Shown here: piece after piece, positions 10,304 to 20,765 of the stretch
How positions within the stretch are numbered: position 1 is the stretch's first letter
Layout: each line of letters starts with the position of its first letter
Assembly (NCBI RefSeq): GCF_009730915.1
Contig: NC_052474.1
Location: 21,363,501 to 21,427,500, forward strand
Origin: Dioscorea cayenensis subsp. rotundata
Lineage: Eukaryota; Streptophyta; Magnoliopsida; Dioscoreales; Dioscoreaceae
DNA: 64,000 bases
Direction of reading: 5' to 3'
Position numbers and translations under genes: made by a program
The notes under the pieces: model-generated
The model's input: the letters and a program-made list of their open reading frames with translations, nothing else
What the model was told of the DNA's origin: nothing
Databases searched by the model: none

Positions 10304-11789
10304 TTTCCCCACCATTTAGCATGAGTGGCATGTCCAAATGGACAAAATTTGCCATGTGGACAAAGAGCCCTCCACATAAGTCACCCTCTGCCAGCATTGT
10401 TTCCACATCAATGAGCTTCCACGTGCCCCATGGACAGCGTCGTTCACGAGAGGTAGACAAGGGCAAGGGCGACAAGGCCGATGCCCTTGATTTGGGTTTC
10501 CTTACCGAGAGAAGAGGCAGGGTTTTTGCAGTGATTTGGGTTTCTAGGATCATTATCAGTGGAAAAGAGGAAGACAAGGCAGGGGTTTTGCAGCCGGCGA
10601 TAGTTTCAGGCAAGGTCCAAGTGGTCGGAAGTGATGGCTGTTAACTGGGAGAGACGAGCAACAAACGAGAAACCACCTGAGTACTGTAGGAAAACTTTGG
10701 ATCCCTAAGTCTCGATTGTATTTTTTTTTTTTTTTGGGCCATTTTACTATAAGAACGATGGCTTAATTTGTTCTGCATTTGAAGAAAGAATACTGTTGTT
10801 GTTATGCATTTGAGTATTGCATTGCTGTTGTTATGCACTTGAAGCATAGAGTAGTAGTATTGCACTGTTGTTCTGCATTTTAAGTAACTAAAGTTTTGTC
10901 TTTTAAGGAGGAACCACCAAATTGTTTGTCTCCTTGTATGTGGTCCAGAACATGTGGTAAATAATTAATTTTGTACTTATGAGTTTGAATATTTTTTTGG
11001 TACTCCTTGTAAGCAACATGTGGTTTATGGGAAATGGTTAGTGAGGGAAAAGAAAACCTTCTTGTAATGCATGTGATCTTTGTGACTAGATGCATCAGTA
11101 GAGTAGTTAGAAAATAAAAATGGTGCCATTTTTTCCCTTTTATTTTGGTGTTAAAGTCAACATGAAATCAAATATATTAGTACCAGAGTTCAGTGGCATG
11201 AACCAGAAGTGTGAAACCAAATTTAGGGTATTTTTGTCCTAGAACTTTCTAGCATTTCTGTGACACACTCTATTTTAATTTAGTTAATGAGAAGTACTAT
11301 CAAAATATTAGATATGAATGTATAATGGATAAGAACAATGCCATGGTTGGTAGAGAAAGAAAAAGCTATAAGCATTATGGTGTTAGTACATGGTCTATGA
11401 ATAATATGCACATTAATCATTAATGGTAGACTTGAATTTACAGTGAAGCAGGAAAAAAAAAGTTTAGTTTATCAACACTAAGTGCATGTGCAAGCTGGTA
11501 GTCATGTTAGAAGCTAGTGAAAAGATGACTATTTGTAATAAATCAACACTTGGAGTCAGGGGAAAAAAGTTCTGATATTATGTATGCATTTTCTCTAATT
11601 TAATTGTGTTGATTTGATTTTGGTGTCTAATAATACAAGGACTAGCAACAATAAATGCATATCCAGGGTAGTGATATGATAAATAATGGACAAGAACTTG
11701 GAGCATGATCCCTTCTATTGTATATACCACATTAATTTATGCTGTGATATTTTTGGCTTATAATGGCAAGTCTATATTAACAAATGATG

Positions 11790-11844
<55 letters not shown>
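11790..11844. repeat. TA microsatellite
   Basis: About 27 uninterrupted TA units inside the MULE 5' region. Confidence 0.95.
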
Positions 11845-11846
<2 letters not shown>

Positions 11847-11990
11847 AAAGATAATAGTGTTATTCATGATTATTGATTTAAAAAAAAAAAAACAATGCCA
11901 TCCAGTTATGAGAAGTAATTTTTTCTGCTTTGTTTTTCCACTTTGGTTCCATTATGATTTTGATTATGATATCATATATGCCTTTTCTTT

Positions 11991-12060
11991 AATCAAATTT
12001 AAGCTAGGTGACCATCTTGAAATAAAGGGATAATTTAGTGACCACTAAAAAAATTAATCC
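11991..12060 (-). repeat. Internal copy of a MULE terminus
   Basis: The segment ends GTGACCACTAAAAAAATTAATCC and contains AAGCTAGGTGACC. It aligns with the outer 70 bases of the right terminal repeat (AAGCTGGGTGACC ... ATGACCACTCAAAAAATTAATCC) but is more diverged than the two true ends are from each other. No partner end was found nearby. It is probably a relic of a related element captured inside. Confidence 0.75.
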
Positions 12061-12500
12061 AAGTTTGGTGGGCTATTACATTGGAGTCATGTAGTGTTTG
12101 CTTGTTTAAAAGAGTTTGGTTACCCAGCCATAGTCACTAAGTTTGTAAAAAATAATAGGCATTCTTTAAATTGGAGAGGAGTAATGAGTTATTTTTGTAT
12201 AAAGACCGATGGCATTGTAGTATAAAATTAATAGGCCCACATGAGGGCATCTGAGAATCATGTTACTTTTCAGTATAATCAGCCTAATTTATAGTAGATT
12301 TTGTTTCTTGTCAGTTTTACTAAGTTGGTAATGGTGATAAGAATTCTCTTAACTTGTTGCTATGAAAGATTTGATTATGAAGATTGTCCTGTTATTGGGT
12401 GTTCGTAGATTTATGAAATATGCATATGTTTGATTTGACCATGTGGTAGCCATGTTGATTATTTTTACTTTTGTGTATATTACTTTATTCTCGCACTCCA

Positions 12501-12732
12501 ATGCTCGAATCGTTTACAATAAGAATCGGTTACATCAATGATGGGGTACAAAGATTAGCGGGCTACGTGGATTACTGTTGTGCTGATCAGATTTCAAGGT
12601 TAGAGTTGATAAGTATGGCTATGGAGTTTGACTTACCTATTGAGGGTTGTAGTATTTGGTGGGTTGACAGTGGTGGTGAAAACAATATGCTAAAAAAAGA
12701 AATTAGTAATCGACTTAGATGCTTTAAGAATG
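12501..12732 (+). pseudogene. Out-of-frame N-terminal part of the MULE transposase
   Basis: An open frame from ATG 12501 encodes a stretch resembling the PB1-like N-terminal domain of plant MULE transposases (MLESFTIRIGYINDGVQ ..., VDYCCADQISRLELISMAME ..., IWWVDSGGENNMLKKEI). It runs one frame away from the main transposase frame and stops at 12797. The main frame becomes readable just downstream of about 12710, so a single-base insertion near 12700-12712 separates the N-terminal domain from the rest. It could be a real mutation or a sequencing error. The start at 12501 is the first ATG of this frame; upstream codons in it lack ATG. Confidence 0.65.
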
Positions 12733-15700
12733 GCCGAGTGTGTAACTTCTACCAGGGAGGTGCATGTATATTTCAAGATTGCCAATTCAGAGTTTGATCT
12801 AGGTTCAGACAGTGTTAATGCTAGCAAGGGAAAAAATGTCCATGTTGAAGAACAGGATGCAGAAGAAATCCATAAGGAAGACAGTGATTTGGAAGCCACA
12901 ATAATTGGTGGTTGTAGACATAAGAAACCCTTACAGGGAGAAGAAGAATCTGAATTCTATGATTCTGACTATAGCTTTAGTCTTGATTCTGATGAAGAAG
13001 CCACAGAAACCTTTGAAAATCCTAGGGCTATTATAGATGTGAATGTACAACCTAGCAGAGTTGGCAGTGATGTTGGTTTGGACTCTGATTGTGCAACATC
13101 TGATGAGTTACACTCTTGTTCCTCAACTGATGAGGATGAACTTGGCAATAGTAATCCTAGATACCCTGAATTTAATGAACATTGTGACATGAGGAGCCCT
13201 GATTTTAAGATTGGTATGAAGTTTGGTAGCTTCAACCAATTCAAAGAGGCAGTAAGGAGTTACGGGATTAAAAATAGGTATGAGATGAATTTCAATCCAA
13301 ATGATAAAAAAAGATGCAAAGCATATTGCAAGAAAGGTTGTCCTTTCTATCTTTGGGCTTCACTCATGATCAAAGATGGTAACACAGTGCAGATAAAAAG
13401 TGGGAATTTAAATCATGAGTGCAGTAGGGATCACACCAATAGGCATGTAAATGCTAAGTGGAGAGCACGAGCCTATTTGGAGCAATTCAGAGCAGATCCT
13501 ACCTGGAAGATTCAAGGCATTATTCAGGCAGTAAAGACCAATCAAGAAATTGACATTAGCAGGCTGAAGGCATATAGAGCTAAGTCTATTGCACTTAGGT
13601 AGGCCAGTCATTGATTTTGTTGGTGTTATAAAATTTGTGTAACTGTACATATAAAGTTTGTGTTTTTTTTTTTATTACTTTGGCAGGATTATAGATGGTG
13701 ATGACGAGACTCAAATTTATAAGTTACTTGACTACAGATTGGAGTTGTTGAGGACCCACCCAGGCTCTACCATCAAATTCAAATGTCATGCAAGGGTGTT
13801 CCAAGCAATGTATGTTTGCTTGGCGCCGCTCAAAGAAGGGTTTCTTGCGGGTTGCAGGCAAATCATTGGAGTTGATGGCTATTTTCTGAAAGGCATTTAT
13901 GGGGGCCAGCTATTAACTGCAGTGGGGATAGATGCAAATGACTGCATCTACCCCATTGCATGGGCAATCGTCAACAAAGAAAATAAAGAGAATTGGAAGT
14001 GGTTTATGGAGCTTTTGACAGAAGATTTGCAAATCACAAATAGCTTCCACTGGTCCTTCATGAGTGACAGGCAAAAGGTGAGCTTCCTTTCATTTTTTTT
14101 AGCTTCTTGTTTTGAGCTGAGTGGTAGTTTAATTCACTGGTCCTTTCATTTTTTTTAGCTTCTTGTTTTGAGCTGGTTTAAATGCTTATCTTTTTTGTTT
14201 GTGGTTTTTTTTTGTATGCTTATTTACAGGATGCATTGTATAGTATGCTTATCATGTGTTCTGTTTATTCAAGTGATGGATGTGAAACTTACATGTTCTT
14301 TTTTATTGATGAGCCATGATATTTATGAAGTTCTGCCAACTACTTTTCCATTGCATGATATATTGTTAAATTGATTCTTCAAGCATGTCTTCTAATTTAT
14401 TTTAAATGACTGGATCAAATCTCCTAATTTGGTTTTATTCTTTGTGTCTATTGTCCTTGAACTTTCTTTTTTTCCCAAATTTGTTCAATGTGGATGTATG
14501 TGTTGGGTACAATTAGGGCTTACTTCCAGCCATTGAAGAACTTTTCCCATATAGTGAACATAGATTTTGCATCAGACATATCCATACCAACTTTAGAAAA
14601 ACCTTTAAGGGGAAAGTTCTTAAAGACCAACTTTGGAGCTGTGCCACAGCAACAAACATACCTGCATTTGAGAAAGCTATGGCCAGATTGAAAGAATTAT
14701 CTGAACCTGCTTTTCAATATATGAACAACATAGCCCCTCGACACTGGAGTAGATCACACTTTCATTCAAAATTCAAGTGTGATATCCTTCTAAACAACAT
14801 GTGTGAATGCTTTAATGGGCACATCCTAGAGGCTAGGACCAAGGGGTTTGTGACTATGAATGAGTTAATTAGAACCCAATTAATGATAAGAATACAAAGA
14901 AGAAGAGATTTCATGAAAAAAATCACAACTACCCACTGCCCTAGGATACTGAAGAAGTTAGAAAAATTCAAGGAGATGAGCTTTCTCTATACAGCAGCTT
15001 GGTCAGGAGGGTCACAGTACCAAGTAGTAGGACCAGATGGGCAACATGTAGTTGACAAAGATAAAAGGAGTTGCTCTTGTCGAAGGTGGCAACTGACTGG
15101 CATTCCTTGCAACCATGCCATTTCAGCCATTTATTATAATAAGGACAAACCTGAAACCTATTTGGATGACTGCTACAAGGTGAGCACTTATCTTGACACA
15201 TACATCCACACATTGAACCCAACCCATGACAGGGACTCTTGGCCAAAGAGTAATCAAGAACCCATGACTGCCCCTGATCCAATTAACAAGAGAAGGGGTA
15301 GGAAAAAAATGATGAGAAGACGGGAAGCAGATGAAGATGGTAAAGGATACACCAATGGGAAAGTTAGCAAAAAGGGAATTATAATGAGATGCAGTATTTG
15401 TGGGAATGTAGGACATAATAAAAGATACCATGGGCAGGTAATTCTCATCCTTTTTACTTTGCATTATTTGTTTATTTCTCATGTGATACCATTGATTAAC
15501 TGTTACAATGCGCAATGTAGAGGAAAAATGAAGGTGTGAATGGGAAAGTGAATATGCAGGCAAGTGAAGTTCAAAATGAGAATCCTATGGACAACATTGA
15601 TTCCCAAATTCTTCAAGAGCATTTTACAATGGTAAGTACCTTTTTTTTTTCTTTTAAACTGAACCACCAACTTTCCAACACAATTCAACATGACACAGGT

Positions 15701-16104
15701 TGATTCATTAGCCTTGGGTGATCAATATGCTTCACAAACCTCACAGGCAGACAATGCATTTGAAGAAACCATGTCACAGGTGTGCTCGAATTATGATAAT
15801 GATTAATTTTCAGAATGCTAGCACATTCTTTGAACTAATTTATATATGTTTGTTAACATCATAGGTCATAAATGTACATGATCAAGGTCAGTCCAACCAA
15901 ACAATTCCTACAAGACCAAAGCTTAATACCAGAGGGGGCAAAAGCACCAGGATTGCTCTAGAGGGGACCAAAAAATTCCCACCACATGCTGAAAGACCAT
16001 CAGTGTTCAACGGTCATGGAAGAGACAAGGAAGGACAAAGTAGCAAAGATGGTGATGCTGCAAAGAGAAGGAGAGTGTGGCTTCCCCCAGGAAGAAATGT
16101 TTGA
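12730..16104 (+). CDS. MuDR-type MULE transposase, 6 exons, 870 codons open
   Basis: Exons 12730-13598, 13687-14077, 14517-15437, 15521-15631, 15699-15779 and 15865-16104 join in phase. The product cuts and joins the element at its terminal repeats in the nucleus. Order of parts: acidic region (1-150); MuDR DNA-binding domain near 165-235 with Cys-rich RCKAYCKKGCPF; DDE catalytic domain with D353 (IIGVDGYF), D417 (FMSDRQKG) and E517 (NNMCECFNGH), spaced 64 and 100 as usual for MULEs; SWIM zinc finger C606-x-C608-x9-C618-x-H620; zinc knuckle C712, C715, H720 with His rather than Cys at 725; basic C-terminal KRRRVW, which may be a nuclear signal. No stop or frameshift is seen after 12730. The N-terminal domain upstream is out of frame, so full function is uncertain. 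Confidence 0.9.
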
Positions 16105-16219
16105 AAAATTAAAGCATGTCTTTAGACTGATTAACTGGCCATTGGCTTTTAATGTTTTTGGTTTTGTATGTTTTGTATGTTTTGTGTGTTAACACCACAT
16201 GCTGAAAGACCATCAGTGT
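15979..16219. repeat. Direct repeat spanning the transposase 3' end
   Basis: CACCACATGCTGAAAGACCA and the next eight bases occur at about 15979 inside the last exon and again at about 16192 in the 3' flank, about 213 bp apart. TGTATGTTTTGTATGTT-type repeats lie between and after the copies. It looks like a local duplication of exon sequence. Confidence 0.75.
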
Positions 16220-16319
16220 TTATACCCAGAACAGTATGTTTTGTATGTTAACACACAAACTCGTGTTAATGTGTTAAGTACTTTTTAACAGATTATCTAA
16301 TATAAACAAATTTCTTTTG

Positions 16320-16500
16320 ATCATTGAATGTAGAGGTGATTGCAACTTTGTATCAACTGCAATTTTTAGATGGTGGTTCCAAAATGTATATCAACTGTAA
16401 TTTGTAGACATTTTTAGTTTGGTTCATTGAATGCAAAGGTGATTGCAATTTGTATCAACTGCAATTTTTGAGATGATGGTTCATCGTCTACAAATTGTAT
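16320..16500. repeat. Tandem duplication in the MULE 3' region
   Basis: CATTGAATGTAGAGGTGATT...TATCAACTGCAATTTTTAGA (from about 16324) recurs as CATTGAATGCAAAGGTGATT...TATCAACTGCAATTTTTGAG (from about 16425). The unit is about 100 bp and non-coding. Confidence 0.75.
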
Positions 16501-16752
16501 ATGTTAGCAGATGTGATTGCAATTTGCAATAAATTCTAACACAAATGAAATCTATATCATTAACAGTTAATCTTTAAATAGATTACAATTGGTGAACAAT
16601 TTATATGGAAAATAAATGGATTGCTTTGGTTAAACTGAGCATAATTAAGCTGAGCATGAAAACTAAATCATTAACACTTAATTTTCTAATAATCAATCAA
16701 CTTCTCAGATGAATGCAAGAGATTAAGGTTCTTTTAATTTATTAGAATTTTT

Positions 16753-16816
16753 CTCCGGCCACCATCCTCTCTTCTCAGGCCACCGTCCTCTCTTCTCCGG
16801 CCACCATCCTCTTTTT
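16753..16816. repeat. CGGCCACC-CTCTTCTC tandem repeat
   Basis: Three copies of a unit of about 23 bases, TTCTCCGGCCACCATCCTCT, lie just inside the right end of the MULE. Confidence 0.85.
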
Positions 16817-17022
16817 CTCTTTCGCGCTCCCTTACTTATTCGAACGCCGATAATAGCCACAATGACCATGGCTCCTCATCTCTTAGCCGGACGACGATGT
16901 GAGCCACCATTGAGGTTTGCTATCTCTCAGGACGAAATGAAGAAGATGGCTGACGTGGATGTCTTCTTCTCCACGTGGCGAGCTAAATCCACGTGGATTA
17001 CAATTATTGATGTGGACTAGAC

Positions 17023-17198
17023 TTCTCTGGCTGACTGGGCTTCTCCGGCAGCCACATTAGCAATGGGGGACGGAAAAGGTACGGGTGACTGGCCGGTGAT
17101 AACAAATTAAAGTTAAGTTACCAATTTGATGCAAATTAAAGCTGGGTGACCGATTTGAACTAAAAGGATAGTTGAATGACCACTCAAAAAATTAATCC
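17023..17198 (-). repeat. MULE right terminal inverted repeat
   Basis: 176 bp. Reverse complement of 10128-10303. It is followed directly by the target duplication TTAAATTTGT at 17199-17208. Confidence 0.95.
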
Positions 17199-17208
17199 TT
17201 AAATTTGT

Positions 17209-17237
17209 TATCTAATATCTTTCATAGAAGACTGAGC

Positions 17238-17297
<60 letters not shown>

Positions 17298-20041
17298 GAG
17301 CCTTCATATAGTTTATTTGTAAGGAATCCCTTTTATTCAATGTGATATGGATTTTTCCATACTAACGTCATGTCCATTCATGCAATAATTAATCATTTAA
17401 CATGACAATTAAGCATAATTTTTGGACATCACCCTTATAAATAGCAATTATTAGACATCCCTTGTTTTGAAAAGCTAAAAATATCTATATATATAAATAT
17501 ATATAAAGGGCCCCAATCCATGTCATTTTGATTAGGTTGAACTAATACTCTTCCATTTCCTAATCTTTTTATTGGACATTTTATTTAATCTAATCTAATT
17601 CCACATCAGCATCTTATCACATTCTAATCCAAGTCACACCAACATCAACATAAAATCACATCAAATCAAATTAACCTCCAACTTGACCACCATTGTACAA
17701 ATTGGGCATTGCCAAAATCAAATCTTGAATGATTTGTTTAGAACTAGGAAACTTTTTAAGATTTTTTTTAAATAAAAGTTTCATTTTTTGTAATGTAGTA
17801 ATTAATATATTAATAAACCAATTTTTGTGTGCAATAATATATGTATATCTCTTGATAGTGACGGGAAACGAATTATGAGGAACATAAACAAATAATTTTA
17901 TAGATTTATAACACTACAGCCATAGAAATGATAAAAATATCTTTAATGGTTCAAAAATAAAATATAGTTAGTGTTAGGTGTTTATATGCAAAACTAATAA
18001 ACAAATAGGTATTTACAAAATAAATAAAAATAAAAGGTGATGTGGGAATTTTTTTGCTTTGTTTAAAAAGTCTCTGACATTGGAAAAATACTCCCTCCGT
18101 TTCTTTTTATCTAGTCATGAATAACCGAATCTCACATACCTGGTTATTTCACATAATTTAATAAAAAATTAGTTATATTTCCAAAATTACCTCTAATTTA
18201 TATCTTCACATTTCTCTCTCATATTAAATTTCAAGAAAAGAATTGAATAGAGTGTTAGGGTAATTTTGGAAAAAAAAATAATAAATGCTTTTTGAAATTT
18301 AAAAATGAGAGATAAAAAGGAACATGGGTTTATGACAGATAAAAAAGAACGGAGGGAGTAATTTAGTGACTCAGTTCTATGGTAACTATTACAGAATTGA
18401 GGCATTGGGCCTGTATGTGTATTTTAGAAATGGTTTTATAATTAAAACATTGTTTGGAATTTTTTTTGTACAAAGGAAATTGTTTTTATAATTAATAAAT
18501 AAAAAAATATTTTTATAATAATTTTTTCCTACAAGCTACTCCTTTTGAGAAAGAGCCTTTTGTTTCCCTCCAAGTTTATGAAAGAAATTATAACTTATCC
18601 CAAAACCATTTTCTAAATAAAAAAAGTAAAAAAAAATCCAATTAAGGCCATATATAATAAATTCACTATCATATAACCAACGAATTTTATAGGAGCATAA
18701 AATTAAGTATTAATTTTAGGAACCTATTTTGAGAAATATACATATTATTGAGGTTTAAATTTATAATAGAATAATAAAAAACATATAAAACATTTAGCTT
18801 TATATATATATATATATATATGAAGACCTGTCATCTAGGAACATCTATAGATTATAAATTTATGGATGTCACTTGGGGTCATTAGATTACCATGTAGAAG
18901 CCTCACCTGATAACTCTATCTCTTTGAACTGAACTCTAATAGTTTTTTTTTCTTACTTATTTTACATTCATAAATGACTTATCCTATTACTTGGATTATT
19001 CCCATTATTTATCAAAGCAATTAATTGTGAGCTCTTGCTTTTAGTGAAAAATAAGTTAAAAAATAAAAATTTTGAATTTTATTTATTAATTTATATTTTA
19101 TAAATGTTTTATTATCACTTATAATTTTTTAAAACATAATAATGTATAAATTAAAATGCTTTATAGTCGTTTAATATACGATGAGAACTACCAATAAGCT
19201 TTTGGTCTATTGATAGCATGTCGCTTGCATAGAATATTTATTTCAAAGATGATTCAAGATCAAACCCCAAAACTCATACAAAGTGACGACACAGGTATTT
19301 TTTGAGCTTGCTCCATATTTGTGCACATCCTTCACAAGTGTTTGTCACATTTCGTCAAATATATATATATATATATATATTCTTTTGTGTTTAAATTTTA
19401 TTCCTTGCGTCAACTCTCATGAATTTTCACTAGTACAGTCATTTTCTTATATATATCTATTATGATTTAGTATTTATTTTATCAGTAATTTGAAAAAACT
19501 CTCCATTTTATTCATTTTTATTGCAACAACTTTTTTTTGTCAAATATGTAATTACCTTTAGGGAATATTTTTATAATTATTTTATTTTATTTTATAAGGT
19601 ATGCTTATTCTAGATGCACAAACTACCTTTGTTAAAAAAAATTAAATGGATTTTTAAATTTAATATACAAATTATTATTCTAATTACAAATTAATATTTT
19701 TTTAAAATTTTAAAATATAAAATCATTTTACCATTTTACACATTTTACACATTTTCACCGTCCAAACAATCATTTTATTTTCTCATACGATGTTATAATT
19801 TATAATGAAGGTTGACAAAATATCACTGTCAAAAACTAAAAAAATAATTATTTATTTGAATAGATGTTTGAAATGTTTTTTTAACTTGATTAGGTTGCCT
19901 GTCATCAATCTTGGCTGCTTCGGCTTATAAAAAAACAAAAAACCAATCTTCATTTAATCATTTTAGCTTGTCTTTTTAATATCAAATGAAAATCAACTTC
20001 TCATCAAGAACATTAAAAAAATGATATATATATATATATAT
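17209..20041. other. AT-rich intergenic region
   Basis: There is no credible gene. The region contains TA microsatellites (17241-17294, about 18799-18821, about 19360-19380, 20023-20041), a Stowaway MITE (18091-18358) and a tRNA-like fragment near 19195-19280. Confidence 0.6.
18091..18358. mobile_element. Stowaway MITE (Tc1/mariner type), 268 bp
   Basis: The ends are CTCCCTCCGTTTCTTTTTATCT and the reverse complement of ACAGATAAAAAAGAACGGAG GGAG, flanked on both sides by TA. Terminal CTCCCTCCGT with a TA target duplication is the Stowaway signature. It is non-coding. Related shorter copies are at 30005-30235 and 46198-46293. Confidence 0.95.
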
Positions 20042-20599
20042 TGTTGATTGGCCCATACCAATTGTTGATTGGCCCATGCCAATTATGTTCTTCATCAACA
20101 TGGAAGGCAGGATGTCATTTCTCCTCTTCATCATGACTTGGTGGTAGGTAAGAGAGTTAGTGGGTGGAATATTTTATTATTTGGGGTTAGGTGACACCTC
20201 ACCCCATTATTATGAGCCCTGGATCAAAACGATCCCTAGTCCCTTGGTTTGTTTGGTGAAGGGCTATATAAACCCCCATGACATTTTGTTAAGACACACA
20301 AGTGAGAGTGAGGAAGTTAGAGAGAGAGAGAAGGGTGAGAAGTGTGAGAAAATAGTTTGAGAGTTAGTCTATTCTCCTAGATAAGAGAGGATACTTGGTT
20401 TTTCTCCTTATTATTAGAGAGAGTTTGTAGCTTCTGAAATTTTCTCACTTAGTGAATTTCTTCTATCCTTGCCCGTGGTTTTTACCCTAATTATTTAGGG
20501 GTTTTCCACGTAATATCTTTCGTGTCCTTTATTTTTCAAAGATTATTCTTATTTATTTTTCATTGCAGATCGCTATATCCAGTCCTACATTACACAACA
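20042..20599 (+). repeat. Copia left LTR
   Basis: Begins TGTTGATTGGCCCATACCAA and repeats that phrase once in tandem (TGTTGATTGGCCCATGCCAA), giving two CCAAT-containing units. A TATA box lies at 20265-20272. It ends CACAACA. It differs from the right LTR by scattered substitutions and many one- or few-base indels. Confidence 0.95.
20265..20272 (+). promoter_or_regulatory. TATA box of the Copia left LTR
   Basis: TATATAAA inside GGGCTATATAAACCCCCATG. It is conserved in the right LTR at 24994-25001. Confidence 0.8.
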
Positions 20600-20601
20600 A
20601 G

Positions 20602-20614
20602 TGGTACCAGAGCC
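20602..20614 (+). other. Primer-binding site
   Basis: TGGTACCAGAGCC two bases after the left LTR resembles the usual Copia site TGGTATCAGAGC, complementary to initiator Met-tRNA, with one change. Confidence 0.8.
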
Positions 20615-20765
20615 AGACTTAGGGTGTGTATATATATCTACTTATCAGTATGCTCTCATGGTCGCCACTAATAGTGGATCCTCCACATCGAAAAATAAGT
20701 TAGATTATTATTCACCCTTTGAGGAACCAGTTCATCGCCTTTGAAGCGGGTTTGTGATAGAAGCA

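Larger units (their letters stand above)
10304..12500. other. MULE 5' non-coding region
   Basis: The region lies between the left terminal repeat and the transposase gene. It has an open frame at 10321-10644 with no domain I recognise, a TA microsatellite (about 11790-11844) and an internal terminal-repeat-like segment at 11991-12060. The transposase promoter is expected here, but no convincing TATA box could be chosen in this AT-rich sequence. Confidence 0.6.
10128..17198 (+). mobile_element. Complete Mutator-like element (MULE), 7071 bp
   Basis: The element is bounded by near-perfect inverted repeats of 176 bp (10128-10303 and 17023-17198), each starting GGATTAATTTTTTGAGTGGT at its outer end. 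A perfect 10-base direct duplication, TTAAATTTGT, flanks it at 10118-10127 and 17199-17208. Between the ends lie 2.2 kb of apparently non-coding DNA, a six-exon MuDR-type transposase gene (12730-16104), and about 0.9 kb of 3' sequence with small tandem repeats. Only about five differences separate the two long terminal repeats, which suggests recent movement. A second gene like maize mudrB is not seen. Confidence 0.93.

Noticed and set aside
10321-10644. 107-codon open frame inside the MULE 5' region
   Set aside because: No domain is recognised and an overlapping antisense frame of similar length exists; kept only as possible captured sequence, not called a gene.
12471-12500. Transposase start at 12471
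   Set aside because: The codon there is TTG; the first ATG of that frame is 12501.
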